A stretch of 64,000 nt of DNA from Acinetobacter geminorum (GTDB taxonomy: Bacteria > Pseudomonadota > Gammaproteobacteria > Pseudomonadales > Moraxellaceae). A program made the position numbers and the translations under genes. The stretch is taken from the NCBI RefSeq assembly GCF_013009345.1, contig NZ_JABELE010000014.1, forward strand, positions 1 to 64,000, given 5' to 3'. The notes under the pieces were generated by a model. It saw only the letters and a list, made by a program, of their open reading frames with translations. It had not been told where the DNA came from and searched no databases. This document shows positions 31,732-39,422 of this stretch, in pieces. Numbering within the stretch: the stretch's first letter is position 1; every line of letters starts with the position of its first letter.

Positions 31732-31792
31732 TTAGGTATTTCTAATTTTATTAGGAATACCTATTGACTTAATAATTAGGTTTACCTAATAT
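31732..31792 (+). promoter_or_regulatory. Second operator cluster with early promoter (OL/pL analogue)
   Basis: Three dyads match those at cI/cro: TTAGGTATTTCTAA (31732), TTAGGAATACCTAT (31751) and TTAGGTTTACCTAA (31776). A sigma70 promoter TTGACT (31764-31769), 17 bp, TAATAT (31787-31792) reads right, with the third operator inside its spacer. It would drive the plus-strand early operon and be shut by the repressor. Confidence 0.87.
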
Positions 31793-31810
31793 TTATCTCA
31801 CAGACAACAA

Positions 31811-31847
31811 AAAAGCACACCGCCCTCCCCAGGTCCGATGTGCTTTT
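31811..31847 (+). terminator. Leader terminator downstream of the pL-like promoter
   Basis: AAAAGCACA and TGTGCTTTT flank a 19-base loop, giving a stem ending in a T4 run, about 12 bases after the predicted start point and before the first gene. Its position suggests attenuation or antitermination control. Confidence 0.6.
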
Positions 31848-31866
31848 ACAAACTGCGAGATCAATT

Positions 31867-32307
31867 ATGAACGTAAAAACCTTTTCAAACAAGCATAAGA
31901 TAACTGGAGTTACAGCAATTGCTGTACTTGTAGCCTTGAGTTCTTGTGAATATCGAACTGCTAATTCTAGCGTCCCTTCTAATTACTCATATGAAAGCAA
32001 ACAAGTAGTTGCTTCTGAATATGAACTCTTAGGAATTAAGCAAACTGGTGAAAAAACTGGTGTAGCTGTTATCCGCATAGACGGCTTCAAATTAAACGTA
32101 AGCTTCGATTTTGACGGCGTAGCTGATAGCTATGGTGTAGCTGGATCTGATTTTACAGCGGCTGAAATTACTAACCTTGCTATTGAGTCAGTAACTGACT
32201 TAAGCGGCAAACCTTGGAATGATTTCACCAATCATGACGACCATAAAAACATAAATATTTTATTAGCGGGCTATATCGACCGTAATAAATGGTTGGAGGC
32301 AGCCTAA
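31867..32307 (+). CDS. Early-operon lipoprotein, unknown
   Basis: Taken from ATG 31867, this 146-residue product has a basic start, a hydrophobic span (ITGVTAIAVLVALSSC) and a lipobox at Cys31, so it is probably a lipoprotein. The mature part is beta-rich (SEYELLGIKQTGEKTGVAVI; FKLNVSFDFDGVADSYGV). It is the first gene of the early left operon. Early phage lipoproteins often block superinfection, but no family was recognised. Confidence 0.6.
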   Translation: MNVKTFSNKHKITGVTAIAVLVALSSCEYRTANSSVPSNYSYESKQVVASEYELLGIKQTGEKTGVAVIRIDGFKLNVSFDFDGVADSYGVAGSDFTAAEITNLAIESVTDLSGKPWNDFTNHDDHKNINILLAGYIDRNKWLEAA

Positions 32308-32597
32308 TGAAAGATTATAACTGCCCTACTTGCAAGAAGATGATTCCTGTTGACCGTTCAAAAATCAAAGCTGGTGATGAGGTTTCATTTTGCAGAGTAA
32401 CCCAATCTTCTAAATCTGCACGTTTTTCTTCAAGAGAAGGAATTGTCAATTGCCGTGAAGGTGATGTGGTTTTAGTTAAATATCGCAAAGAAATTATTCC
32501 TTTAAATATTAAGGACGTCTCACCTGTTGATGCTCCTAGCCCGCTTACGTATGCCTTTGTTGGTACATGCGAATGTAAGGAGGCTGAACATGTCTAA
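32307..32597 (+). CDS. Small Cys-rich phage protein
   Basis: This 96-residue product begins KDYNCPTCKKMIPVDRSKIK with a CxxC, has a single cysteine in SFCRV and another in NCREG, and ends GTCECKEAEHV. A zinc ribbon is likely. ATG 32307 shares a base with the previous stop and has GGAGG seven bases before it, better than the ATG 18 bases upstream. Function unknown. Confidence 0.6.
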   Translation: MKDYNCPTCKKMIPVDRSKIKAGDEVSFCRVTQSSKSARFSSREGIVNCREGDVVLVKYRKEIIPLNIKDVSPVDAPSPLTYAFVGTCECKEAEHV

Positions 32598-32913
32598 TTT
32601 CAAAAAACATCCTGACGGCTACAAGTCATTTTTAGGCCGTGATGATAAGGGTCTCTACTCTGTCCGCATTGGCTGGCAAGTGTACGCATCTAATGCTAAT
32701 GGCTCAGTTCTTTACAAAGTTAAAGACGGAGTTAAGACGCCTTTAAATGTGTCTAAGTTTCAAACCGACTATCCAAAAGTTTGGAATGAACTCACACAAG
32801 AAATCGATTTTCAACGCAGAAAGCAGCTCGCAATAAAACTGCGTGAAACAAATATCCCTACTTATGACCGCAAGGCTTACAAGCAAAAACGCGGCTTCAC
32901 CGGCTCTAGATGA
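32590..32913 (+). CDS. Phage protein, unknown
   Basis: This 107-residue basic product (FKKHPDGYKSFLGRDDKGLY; YDRKAYKQKRGFTG at the end) overlaps the Cys-rich gene by 8 bp, with AAGGAGG close before ATG 32590. It may bind nucleic acid given its charge and its place just before the recombinase. No family was recognised. Confidence 0.55.
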   Translation: MSNFKKHPDGYKSFLGRDDKGLYSVRIGWQVYASNANGSVLYKVKDGVKTPLNVSKFQTDYPKVWNELTQEIDFQRRKQLAIKLRETNIPTYDRKAYKQKRGFTGSR

Positions 32914-32924
32914 GGATAAGAAAA

Positions 32925-34046
32925 ATGGCTCTACCTATTATTACGGCTGATCAAACCTTATTGGTTCAAGCAATTATTGTGTACCTATACGCTGATCCGG
33001 GTTTAGGTAAATCATCAATGGGCTTTACTGCGGAAAAAGCAATTTCTTTTGACTTTGACCGTGGTGCTCACCGTACTGGTGAATTACGTCGTGGTGCGGT
33101 TGTACAGGTTCAACAATGGAGTGATGTTGCAAACCTTACTCCGCAGGACTTAGCACCATATAAAACCGTAGTCATTGATACCGTGGGTGCAATGCTTGAA
33201 TGCATTAAAACCCACCTGTTACTAACGGCAAATAACCGTCAAAAAGATGGTTCTTTAAAGTTAAAGGCTCAAGGTTTAGCGAACCAAACGTTCAAGCAAT
33301 ACATCAATACTTTGATCAGTTTAGGTAAAGATGTTGTTTTCATTGCACACGCATCAGAAGATCAAAACGGTGATCAAATTATTTACCGCCCAGATCTAGG
33401 TGGTAAAAACCGTAACGAGCTTTACCGTATCGCAGATGTCATGGGTTATCTAACAACTGTTACTACTGGTGAAGGTAAAAATGCCCGCGTTATTAATTTC
33501 AAACCTTCGCCTACACATCATGCGAAAAACTCAGGTGCTTTAGGCGGTGAAACCGGTGAAGTATGGGTACCTGATCTTAAAGCACACCCTACTTTCTTGG
33601 CTGACCTGATTACTCAAGCTAAAGATCACATTAACACCTTAACGCCTGCACAACTTGCAGCAGCTAAAGCCCAAGAAGAGCTAGAAAACTGGAAACAAAG
33701 CTGTGAAGAAGCTGAGCATGCAGGTGACCTTAATCAATTAACTGAGTCGCTTGATAAAGAACACATGTATTACCAGAACATGCGACAAGCAATGTTAATG
33801 AGAGCTAAAGCATTGAATTGCACGTTTGATAAACAACGTGGCACTTGGATTAGTCCACCTGAATTTAACGGTATCTCAGATCAACAAAGAGATGAACTTC
33901 AAAACTTTATTGCTGAACGTGGCCTCGATGTAAAAACAGTTTGTGAGCACTTAGGTATCGATGCCCTTATCCAAATTGAAGCGGCAAAACTTAAGGCAGT
34001 TAAACAAGAAATTGAAACCTTAGCGAAAACGGGGATGACAGCATGA
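32925..34046 (+). CDS. Sak4-like RecA-fold ATPase (phage recombinase)
   Basis: This 373-residue protein has Walker A DPGLGKSS (residues 24-31) and a Walker B-like TVVIDTVG near residue 80, then KDVVFIAHASEDQNGDQ and a helical C-terminal extension. This matches the AAA_24/phage nucleotide-binding family that includes Sak4, a single-strand annealing or exchange protein in lambdoid phages. GAGGAT lies before ATG 32925; the frame opens 15 bases earlier without a site. The next gene is coupled by ATGA. Confidence 0.82.
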   Translation: MALPIITADQTLLVQAIIVYLYADPGLGKSSMGFTAEKAISFDFDRGAHRTGELRRGAVVQVQQWSDVANLTPQDLAPYKTVVIDTVGAMLECIKTHLLLTANNRQKDGSLKLKAQGLANQTFKQYINTLISLGKDVVFIAHASEDQNGDQIIYRPDLGGKNRNELYRIADVMGYLTTVTTGEGKNARVINFKPSPTHHAKNSGALGGETGEVWVPDLKAHPTFLADLITQAKDHINTLTPAQLAAAKAQEELENWKQSCEEAEHAGDLNQLTESLDKEHMYYQNMRQAMLMRAKALNCTFDKQRGTWISPPEFNGISDQQRDELQNFIAERGLDVKTVCEHLGIDALIQIEAAKLKAVKQEIETLAKTGMTA

Positions 34047-35119
34047 AAAATATTTTAACTGCTCAAGAAGCATTTGCAGCACTTCAAAAAGGTAAAACTG
34101 TTCTATGTCGTCCTATTGGAGACATGTTGGACTTTTCTGACTTAGATCAATTCCCCGCTTCTGTTTTTGGTAAACCGGGTTTTGAATTCTGCATCAAAAT
34201 CGAAACTATTGAGCTGGCTGGCATTACATTCACAAAGCCATTAACTATTGATGAATATGAGGAAGGACAGGATGTTTTTGTAATTACTACATATTCGCCT
34301 TCTATTTACGTCGTGAATTTTAGAACCACCGCATTAATTGAATCTATTAATAGCGGCTTTGTTCAACGTGATGCAGAAAACGCCAAGCTTCAATTAAAAG
34401 CACTATCTAAAGCGTTAGGTTTTGAAGTTAGTGACGATTTTAGTGTTATTCGCCTAGGTGACGAACCAAAGAAACAGCGTGCTAAGAAATCAAAAGGTGC
34501 ACAGACAGTAGTTGTAGAAAAGACTTCTGAAATTGTTGATGAAGTTAAACAACCTACAATTGTTATTACTGAGCAAACAAATGTAACTACTTCTGAAGAC
34601 TCATTGGTGCAATCCGAAGATATTTCAGAAAATATAGGATCAGCTTTAGATAGTGCGATTGTTATTACAGAACAACCTTATGTGTCTTCACCTGAAGATT
34701 TTTTAACTCAGCCTACACCTGAGCAAGAAAAAAACAATGAGTATCAGCAAACCCTAGATACTCTTCTACAGCGTGTAAAAGAGTCAAAAACACCTGCAGA
34801 AGTAAATGCGGTTTATCGTTATACCCGCACATGGGATGACGAACAAATGAAGCCTATCCTTCTCGCCACTCACAAACGTCTTGAAGAGCTAGAAAAAGAA
34901 AAGGCATCTGCTAATGAGCCACCCTCTTTAATGGTTCAAATCCAAACTGCACCAGACCTTACAACGCTAGATGCTTTGGAAATAGACGTGGCTGCACGAG
35001 ATCCGCAGATTCAACCGAAGCTAATGGGGTATGTGAGAAAACGCCGCTATGAATTAGAGAATCCTACACCTACTCAACAAGAATCTACCCCTGATTATTT
35101 ATTAGTGGACGGTTTCTAA
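34043..35119 (+). CDS. Sak4-coupled protein with internal repeat and acidic C-terminus
   Basis: This 358-residue protein overlaps the Sak4-like gene by four bases. An N-terminal domain (residues 1-115) is followed by a basic patch (KKQRAKKSKGAQ), then two similar 20-residue units (IVITEQTNVTTSEDSLVQ and IVITEQPYVSSPEDFLTQ). A helical part follows. The last residues DYLLVDGF are acidic and end in Phe, reminiscent of the SSB C-terminal tip. A recombination partner role is inference; no OB-fold was demonstrated. Confidence 0.55.
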   Translation: MKNILTAQEAFAALQKGKTVLCRPIGDMLDFSDLDQFPASVFGKPGFEFCIKIETIELAGITFTKPLTIDEYEEGQDVFVITTYSPSIYVVNFRTTALIESINSGFVQRDAENAKLQLKALSKALGFEVSDDFSVIRLGDEPKKQRAKKSKGAQTVVVEKTSEIVDEVKQPTIVITEQTNVTTSEDSLVQSEDISENIGSALDSAIVITEQPYVSSPEDFLTQPTPEQEKNNEYQQTLDTLLQRVKESKTPAEVNAVYRYTRTWDDEQMKPILLATHKRLEELEKEKASANEPPSLMVQIQTAPDLTTLDALEIDVAARDPQIQPKLMGYVRKRRYELENPTPTQQESTPDYLLVDGF

Positions 35120-35120
35120 C

Positions 35121-35366
35121 ATGAAAGATCAGTACAAGAAAGTGAGCCAAAAACACATGCTTGGTTTTATGTACTACTTGCAATTGCTGGGCTACGTAAT
35201 AGTCCGGCAAGGCATGGACCAAGCAATGTTTCTAACAAAGCATTATGCGGTACCAGTTGCTTGGCGGCGCATAACGATCGACTATCACAACCGATTAAAT
35301 AAACCTGCCCAGCAGCTTTATAGAGAGTTTGTTGAGTGGACTAAAGAAGAATATTTGAGGGCTTAA
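35121..35366 (+). CDS. Small phage protein, unknown
   Basis: This 81-residue basic product (KKVSQKHMLGFMYYLQLLGY; FVEWTKEEYLRA) starts two bases after the previous stop. It is rich in aromatic residues and may be helical. No family was recognised. Confidence 0.6.
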   Translation: MKDQYKKVSQKHMLGFMYYLQLLGYVIVRQGMDQAMFLTKHYAVPVAWRRITIDYHNRLNKPAQQLYREFVEWTKEEYLRA

Positions 35367-35368
35367 AA

Positions 35369-35578
35369 ATGGAAGTAAGAATTAAATCTGTAAATGGCTC
35401 AAGTCCTTTACCAGCAAATTTACAAATGGATGTTGTTTATAAAGCTGTTCGCATAGATGCCAATCGAATGAAAGTAACTTGTGATGATGGTCAAGTGATT
35501 ACAACAAGCATTTCAAAATCTGGTTATTTGGGCGATTGGGGTGAATGGGAAATTTTAAGTGAGGATTCTCAACAATGA
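35369..35578 (+). CDS. Small phage protein, unknown
   Basis: This 69-residue product (EVRIKSVNGSSPLPANLQMD; GYLGDWGEWEILSED) is beta-like and ends where the next gene begins (ATGA). Part of the packed early operon; function unknown. Confidence 0.6.
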   Translation: MEVRIKSVNGSSPLPANLQMDVVYKAVRIDANRMKVTCDDGQVITTSISKSGYLGDWGEWEILSEDSQQ

Positions 35579-35859
35579 GCAAAGTTATTGGTGAAGTTAA
35601 TTTGAGCCCTAGCCGTATTGAAGGTACTCCGGATCAGGTGGCTCTTCATATTTTTGAAGAAATCATTTGTCCAAGTACTGAGGAGCTTATCAAAAACAAT
35701 CCGGAAGCTGCAAAAGTTTTTGCATATCACATTTTTGGTTTAGCACTGTCTCAGCTTGCAGAATTCCATTCAACTAAAAGTTTAGATAAAGCTGTAACCG
35801 TTACCCTTCACAACCTTTTGCGTCAATTGAAGAAAGAACGTAATGAGTTGAGGAACTAA
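35575..35859 (+). CDS. Small phage protein, unknown
   Basis: This 94-residue helical product (QVALHIFEEIICPSTEELIK; VFAYHIFGLALSQLAEFHST) is coupled to the preceding gene. No membrane helix or DNA-binding motif is evident; function unknown. Confidence 0.6.
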   Translation: MSKVIGEVNLSPSRIEGTPDQVALHIFEEIICPSTEELIKNNPEAAKVFAYHIFGLALSQLAEFHSTKSLDKAVTVTLHNLLRQLKKERNELRN

Positions 35860-35862
35860 AGG

Positions 35863-36120
35863 ATGAGTGGATTAAAAGTTAAAACATGTGATTTTTGTGA
35901 TGACGGGAACGGTGAATGCATTTTCCCCTATTACGGCCTTGCCCCTCATATTCATACGAAGCCAATTGGCGGTACTGAATTTATAGATGTTTCATTACCT
36001 GAAAACTTTAGTCCTGATGGGGATGGTTTAGGCATATATACACACTGTCTGAATTGTGGGGGTGATGGCACATATGAAGGCATCCAGTTAGAAGTTAAAG
36101 CGGAAAGTAAGGAGGGCTAA
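35863..36120 (+). CDS. Small zinc-finger-like phage protein
   Basis: This 85-residue product has CDFCDDGNGEC near residue 9 and THCLNCGGDG near residue 61, two CxxC pairs likely to bind one zinc. The LNCGGDGTYEG turn is DnaJ-like. It ends one base before the excisionase-like gene. Function unknown. Confidence 0.6.
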   Translation: MSGLKVKTCDFCDDGNGECIFPYYGLAPHIHTKPIGGTEFIDVSLPENFSPDGDGLGIYTHCLNCGGDGTYEGIQLEVKAESKEG

Positions 36121-36121
36121 T

Positions 36122-36337
36122 GTGGATAAATATCTGACATCTAACAATGTGTGTGAGATGTTTCATATTACTAAACGCACACTTAATCGGTGGGAAATTA
36201 ACACACCTTGGGGGATTCCATTCCCAGCCCCGGCATTAAGTTCTGAGGGCGGAACAATGAAAAGATACCTCGCTACTGATGTAATGAAGTGGGAGGAAGA
36301 ATGCCAGCAAAAGAAGCAACTAAAAAAAGCTATATAA
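36122..36337 (+). CDS. Excisionase/AlpA-like DNA-binding protein
   Basis: This 71-residue protein starts with GTG (GGAGG nine bases upstream). It has a winged-helix start YLTSNNVCEMFHITKRTLNR then WEINTPWGIPFPAP and ends MKRYLATDVMKWEEECQQ, like small MerR-type excisionases or AlpA regulators. It is the last intact gene of the early operon next to the host boundary, where Xis is expected. Confidence 0.7.
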   Translation: MDKYLTSNNVCEMFHITKRTLNRWEINTPWGIPFPAPALSSEGGTMKRYLATDVMKWEEECQQKKQLKKAI

Positions 36338-36369
36338 GTTGTACCGAAGCTAACAATCAGCAAACTTGA
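36301..36369 (+). pseudogene. Possible 5' remnant of an integrase gene
   Basis: An ATG at 36301 has GGAGG seven bases upstream and overlaps the excisionase-like gene, the usual position of int. It runs only 22 codons (MPAKEATKKSYISCTEANNQ, then QT and stop). It may be the start of a lost integrase or a tiny gene. No integrase catalytic motif is seen. Confidence 0.3.
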
Positions 36370-36399
36370 TGAAATTAGTCCAGATCAATGATTGTTAGC
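36349..36399. repeat. Perfect inverted repeat at the prophage-host boundary
   Basis: GCTAACAATCA (36349-36359) and TGATTGTTAGC (36389-36399) are perfect reverse complements, separated by 29 bp. They lie between the last phage gene and lysC, in the interval where attR should be. The repeat could be part of an attachment site or a hairpin ending phage transcription; neither is shown. Confidence 0.6.
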
Positions 36400-36420
36400 A
36401 TATTTACGTTACTATATACT
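36392..36420 (+). promoter_or_regulatory. Promoter reading toward lysC
   Basis: TTGTTA (36392-36397) and TATACT (36415-36420) are 17 bp apart. The -35 lies inside the right arm of the boundary repeat. Predicted transcription would begin about 120 bases before lysC. Confidence 0.55.
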
Positions 36421-36546
36421 GTCCGCCGAATCACGGCTTGCTAGATAAACTCAGCAATTTCATTTATGTACATAATGGTGTACATATAATGAAACCAAGG
36501 AAGCAAGAATATACTTTTCCCGTTTAATTATAAGGGTTTAGGCGAT

Positions 36547-37827
36547 ATGGCATTAATCGTTCAAAAATATGGCGGTACTTCTATGGGTACCCCCGAGCGC
36601 ATTTTAAATGTTGCTCGTCGTGTGAAGCGTTGGCATGATCACGGTCACAAGGTTGTTGTGGTCGTATCTGCAATGAGTGGTGAAACAAACCGCCTACTTG
36701 CTCTCGCTAAAGCCATTACCGAAACACCTGACCCACGTGAGTTAGACCAAATGGTTTCAACCGGTGAACAGGTGACGATTTCCATGTTAGCTATGGCACT
36801 TAATTCGATTGGTGTGGAAGCTAAATCCTATACCGGACGTCAAGTCGGTATTAAAACTGACAGTGCATTTACCAAGGCGCGTATCGAGTCTATTGATACA
36901 GATGTCATGACCAATGACCTAGATGCAGGCCGTGTTATTGTGGTTGCTGGTTTCCAAGGCTTTGATGCTAATGGAAATACCACAACACTAGGTCGAGGTG
37001 GTTCAGATACTTCTGGTGTTGCTCTTGCTGCTGCTTTAAAAGCTGACGAATGCCAGATTTACACTGATGTAGATGGTGTTTACACCACTGACCCTCGCGT
37101 TGCTCCTAAAGCCAAAAAAATTGACCGTATTTCTTTTGAAGAAATGCTAGAAATGGCATCATTAGGTTCTAAAGTTTTACAAATTCGCTCAGTAGAGTTT
37201 GCCGGGAAATATCAAGTTCCTTTACGTGTATTATCAAGCTTTGATAATGACGACGACGGCGTTTTTGACGACGAATTTAAAGAAAATGTTGGTACACTCA
37301 TTACTACTGAGGCAGAAGATACTATGGAACAGCCAATTATTGCAGGTATTGCTTTTAACCGTGACGAAGCAAAATTAACGATTTTAGGTGTACCTGATGA
37401 ACCAGGCATTGCTTCTAAAATCTTATCACCAGTAAGTGATGCCAATATCGAAGTCGATATGATAGTGCAAAATGTTGAAGAAGATGGCACTACAGATTTC
37501 ACTTTCACTGTAAACCGTGTTGATTTAGCGAAAGCTGAAAAAATCTTAAACGAAACTGCTAAAAATATTGGCGCACGTGAAGTTTCAACACGTGATGACA
37601 TCGTTAAAGTATCTATCGTTGGTGTAGGTATGCGTTCACACGCAGGTGTAGCGAGCAAAATGTTCACTGCCCTTGCTGATGAAGGTATCAATATTCTTAT
37701 GATTTCAACTTCTGAAATTAAAGTTTCTGTCATTATTGATGAGAAATACCTTGAACTTGCAGTTCGTTGCCTACATACCGCATTTGGTTTAGATCGCGAA
37801 CATGGTGAAAGCAGCGCCCGCGCTTAA
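36547..37827 (+). CDS. lysC: Aspartate kinase
   Basis: This 426-residue enzyme phosphorylates L-aspartate, the first step toward lysine, threonine, methionine and diaminopimelate. It has the kinase start VQKYGGTSMGTPERI, the SAMSGETNRLL segment and GRGGSDTSGVALAAAL, then two ACT regulatory domains (about residues 268-340, 345-410) typical of lysine- or threonine-inhibited forms. Length fits the monofunctional type. It precedes csrA, as in Pseudomonas, where alaS lies upstream; here prophage takes that place. Confidence 0.97.
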   Translation: MALIVQKYGGTSMGTPERILNVARRVKRWHDHGHKVVVVVSAMSGETNRLLALAKAITETPDPRELDQMVSTGEQVTISMLAMALNSIGVEAKSYTGRQVGIKTDSAFTKARIESIDTDVMTNDLDAGRVIVVAGFQGFDANGNTTTLGRGGSDTSGVALAAALKADECQIYTDVDGVYTTDPRVAPKAKKIDRISFEEMLEMASLGSKVLQIRSVEFAGKYQVPLRVLSSFDNDDDGVFDDEFKENVGTLITTEAEDTMEQPIIAGIAFNRDEAKLTILGVPDEPGIASKILSPVSDANIEVDMIVQNVEEDGTTDFTFTVNRVDLAKAEKILNETAKNIGAREVSTRDDIVKVSIVGVGMRSHAGVASKMFTALADEGINILMISTSEIKVSVIIDEKYLELAVRCLHTAFGLDREHGESSARA

Positions 37828-37891
37828 TTTTACCAAACGGTCAAGAATTCATTAAAAAATGTTTACTTGTCCGACAATAATCAAAGAAAAC

Positions 37892-37927
37892 ACAGAGCCG
37901 CTATAGTTTTTTTTATAGCGGCTCTGT
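37892..37927. terminator. lysC terminator
   Basis: ACAGAGCCGCTATA / TATAGCGGCTCTGT, a perfect 14-bp stem, with T-rich loop and flanks, 65 bases after the lysC stop. Confidence 0.8.
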
Positions 37928-38073
37928 TATATTAAACGGAAAGTTTTTTGGCAGTGATTATCAAAATATGACTTTGTTCTCATATTTCTGTTAGAATCTG
38001 ACTGAAAACTGAGGTTGAGCTTTTTATTTGGGTACCAATATTGCAGTTTTAAGCGTTTAGCAAGGAGATAAAC

Positions 38074-38328
38074 ATGCTGATTCTGACCCGCCGTGTCGGG
38101 GAAACATTAATGATTGGGGATCAAGTCAGTGTTACTGTGCTTGGCGTCAAAGGAAACCAGGTTCGTATTGGTGTGAATGCACCAAAAGAGGTTTCTGTTC
38201 ATCGCGAAGAAATTTATCAACGTATTCAACATGAACGTGCAATGCATGAACACCTTCAACATCTTGATCAAGATTATCAAGTTTCTTATGAAGATGATAA
38301 TTATGCACAGAAAAACTTCAATCGTTAG
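38074..38328 (+). CDS. csrA: Carbon storage regulator CsrA/RsmA
   Basis: This 84-residue RNA-binding protein represses or stabilises mRNAs by binding GGA motifs. It has MLILTRRVGETLMIGDQVSV and the conserved GNQVRIGVNAPKEVSVHREE with the key Arg44 and Leu4. The C-terminus past residue 60 (HEHLQHLDQDYQVSYED) is longer than in E. coli (61), as in other Acinetobacter. AAGGAG lies seven bases before the ATG. Confidence 0.96.
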   Translation: MLILTRRVGETLMIGDQVSVTVLGVKGNQVRIGVNAPKEVSVHREEIYQRIQHERAMHEHLQHLDQDYQVSYEDDNYAQKNFNR

Positions 38329-38350
38329 TATGAAGTTGTTCTCTCCCTAA

Positions 38351-38376
38351 TTAAAGCGACTTTATAGTCGCTTTAA
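38351..38376. terminator. Bidirectional terminator between csrA and rnhB
   Basis: TTAAAGCGACT-TTAT-AGTCGCTTTAA then ATTTTTT; it serves convergent csrA and rnhB. Confidence 0.8.
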
Positions 38377-38395
38377 ATTTTTTAAGTGCTTGTAT

Positions 38396-38962
38396 TTATA
38401 GACCTAAAGCACGTTTAACAGGTGCATAACTACGACGATGCTGATCAATCACGCCATGCACGGCAATCGCTTCAAAATGTGCTTTGGTTGGATATCCTTT
38501 ATGTTTGGCAAAACCAAATAACGGATATTGCTGATCTAATTCTGCCATTTGTCGATCTCGTGTCACTTTTGCCAAGATACTTGCTGCACTAATTTCAGCA
38601 TGGCTTGCGTCTCCACCAACAATGGCTTCACAAGGAATAATAATTCCTTTCGGAATTTGATTACCATCAACGATCACTTTTTGAGGTTGAGTTTTCAAGC
38701 TATCAACAGCGCGTTGCATAGCCAAAAAAGTCGCCTGTAAAATATTTAGCTCATCAATTTCAGCATGAGTTGCTTCAGCAATTGACCAAGCTAAGGCTTT
38801 TTCTTGTATTTCAATAAACAACTTTTCACGTTTCTTTTCAGTTAATTTTTTAGAATCATTTAATCCTAAAATTGGATTATTCGGATCTAAAATAACGGCC
38901 GCTGCCACAACCGAACCGACTAAAGGCCCCCGTCCCGCCTCATCTACACCAGCAATAAACAT
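38396..38962 (-). CDS. rnhB: Ribonuclease HII
   Basis: This 188-residue enzyme removes RNA from RNA-DNA hybrids, including single ribonucleotides. It has the active-site start FIAGVDEAGRGPLVG (Asp7, Glu8), VDGNQIP, EAIVGGDASHAEISAASILAKVTRD and the C-terminal FAKHKGYPTKAHFEAI. ATG 38962 is the usual start of the family; the frame is open seven codons upstream. It is transcribed toward csrA. Confidence 0.95.
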   Translation of the reverse strand: MFIAGVDEAGRGPLVGSVVAAAVILDPNNPILGLNDSKKLTEKKREKLFIEIQEKALAWSIAEATHAEIDELNILQATFLAMQRAVDSLKTQPQKVIVDGNQIPKGIIIPCEAIVGGDASHAEISAASILAKVTRDRQMAELDQQYPLFGFAKHKGYPTKAHFEAIAVHGVIDQHRRSYAPVKRALGL

Positions 38963-38984
38963 CAACTCACTACCTTTAAACAAA

Positions 38985-39015
38985 AGAGGCTGATCAATAG
39001 TAATCAGCCTTCTTT
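38985..39015 (-). terminator. Terminator of the small lipoprotein gene
   Basis: AGGCTGAT and ATCAGCCT flank an eight-base loop; T4 follows on the minus strand. Confidence 0.65.
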
Positions 39016-39032
39016 AACACATAATTTATTAA

Positions 39033-39422
39033 TTACTTTTGTAAAGCTTCTGCCACACAAGCATTTACAGTTTTAGAAACCACTTGGTTTACGATTGTAG
39101 CACGTGTATTTACATCAAGTGCAGCTGCAGCTAATTCTACTGCTGTCACACTGTTTGGAGCCTTTTCGCTCACACAACCACATACATTCGTTTGGATGCT
39201 ATCACGTTGCTCAGCAGTCATATATTTTGTTGCTGTTTTCCAAGCTGCAACATTATTAATCTCTGTAATACATTTCGCATTTACAGCAACCTTTAACGCA
39301 GCAACTCCCAATTGTTGAGTTGTGGTTTGTGCAGAAGCAGCACCTGTACCAGTGCCTGTAGTTGTTGCACATGCTGTTAAAGCTAAAACAACTGGCGCTA
39401 GAGCGAGCATCAATTTTTTCAT
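39033..39422 (-). CDS. Small lipoprotein, unknown
   Basis: This 129-residue product starts KKLMLALAPVVLALTAC, a lipoprotein signal with lipobox LTAC. The mature part is Ala/Thr-rich (TTTGTGTGAASAQTTTQQL) with cysteines at KCITEI, NVCGCV and NACVAEA that may pair in the periplasm. ATG 39422 has AAGGA seven bases upstream; longer frames reach back over unrelated sequence. No function known. Confidence 0.75.
   Translation of the reverse strand: MKKLMLALAPVVLALTACATTTGTGTGAASAQTTTQQLGVAALKVAVNAKCITEINNVAAWKTATKYMTAEQRDSIQTNVCGCVSEKAPNSVTAVELAAAALDVNTRATIVNQVVSKTVNACVAEALQK

Noticed and set aside
37212..37733. 173-codon minus-strand ORF within lysC
   Set aside because: It is the antisense shadow of the ACT-domain part of aspartate kinase; the sequence is Ser/Ile-rich with no family likeness.
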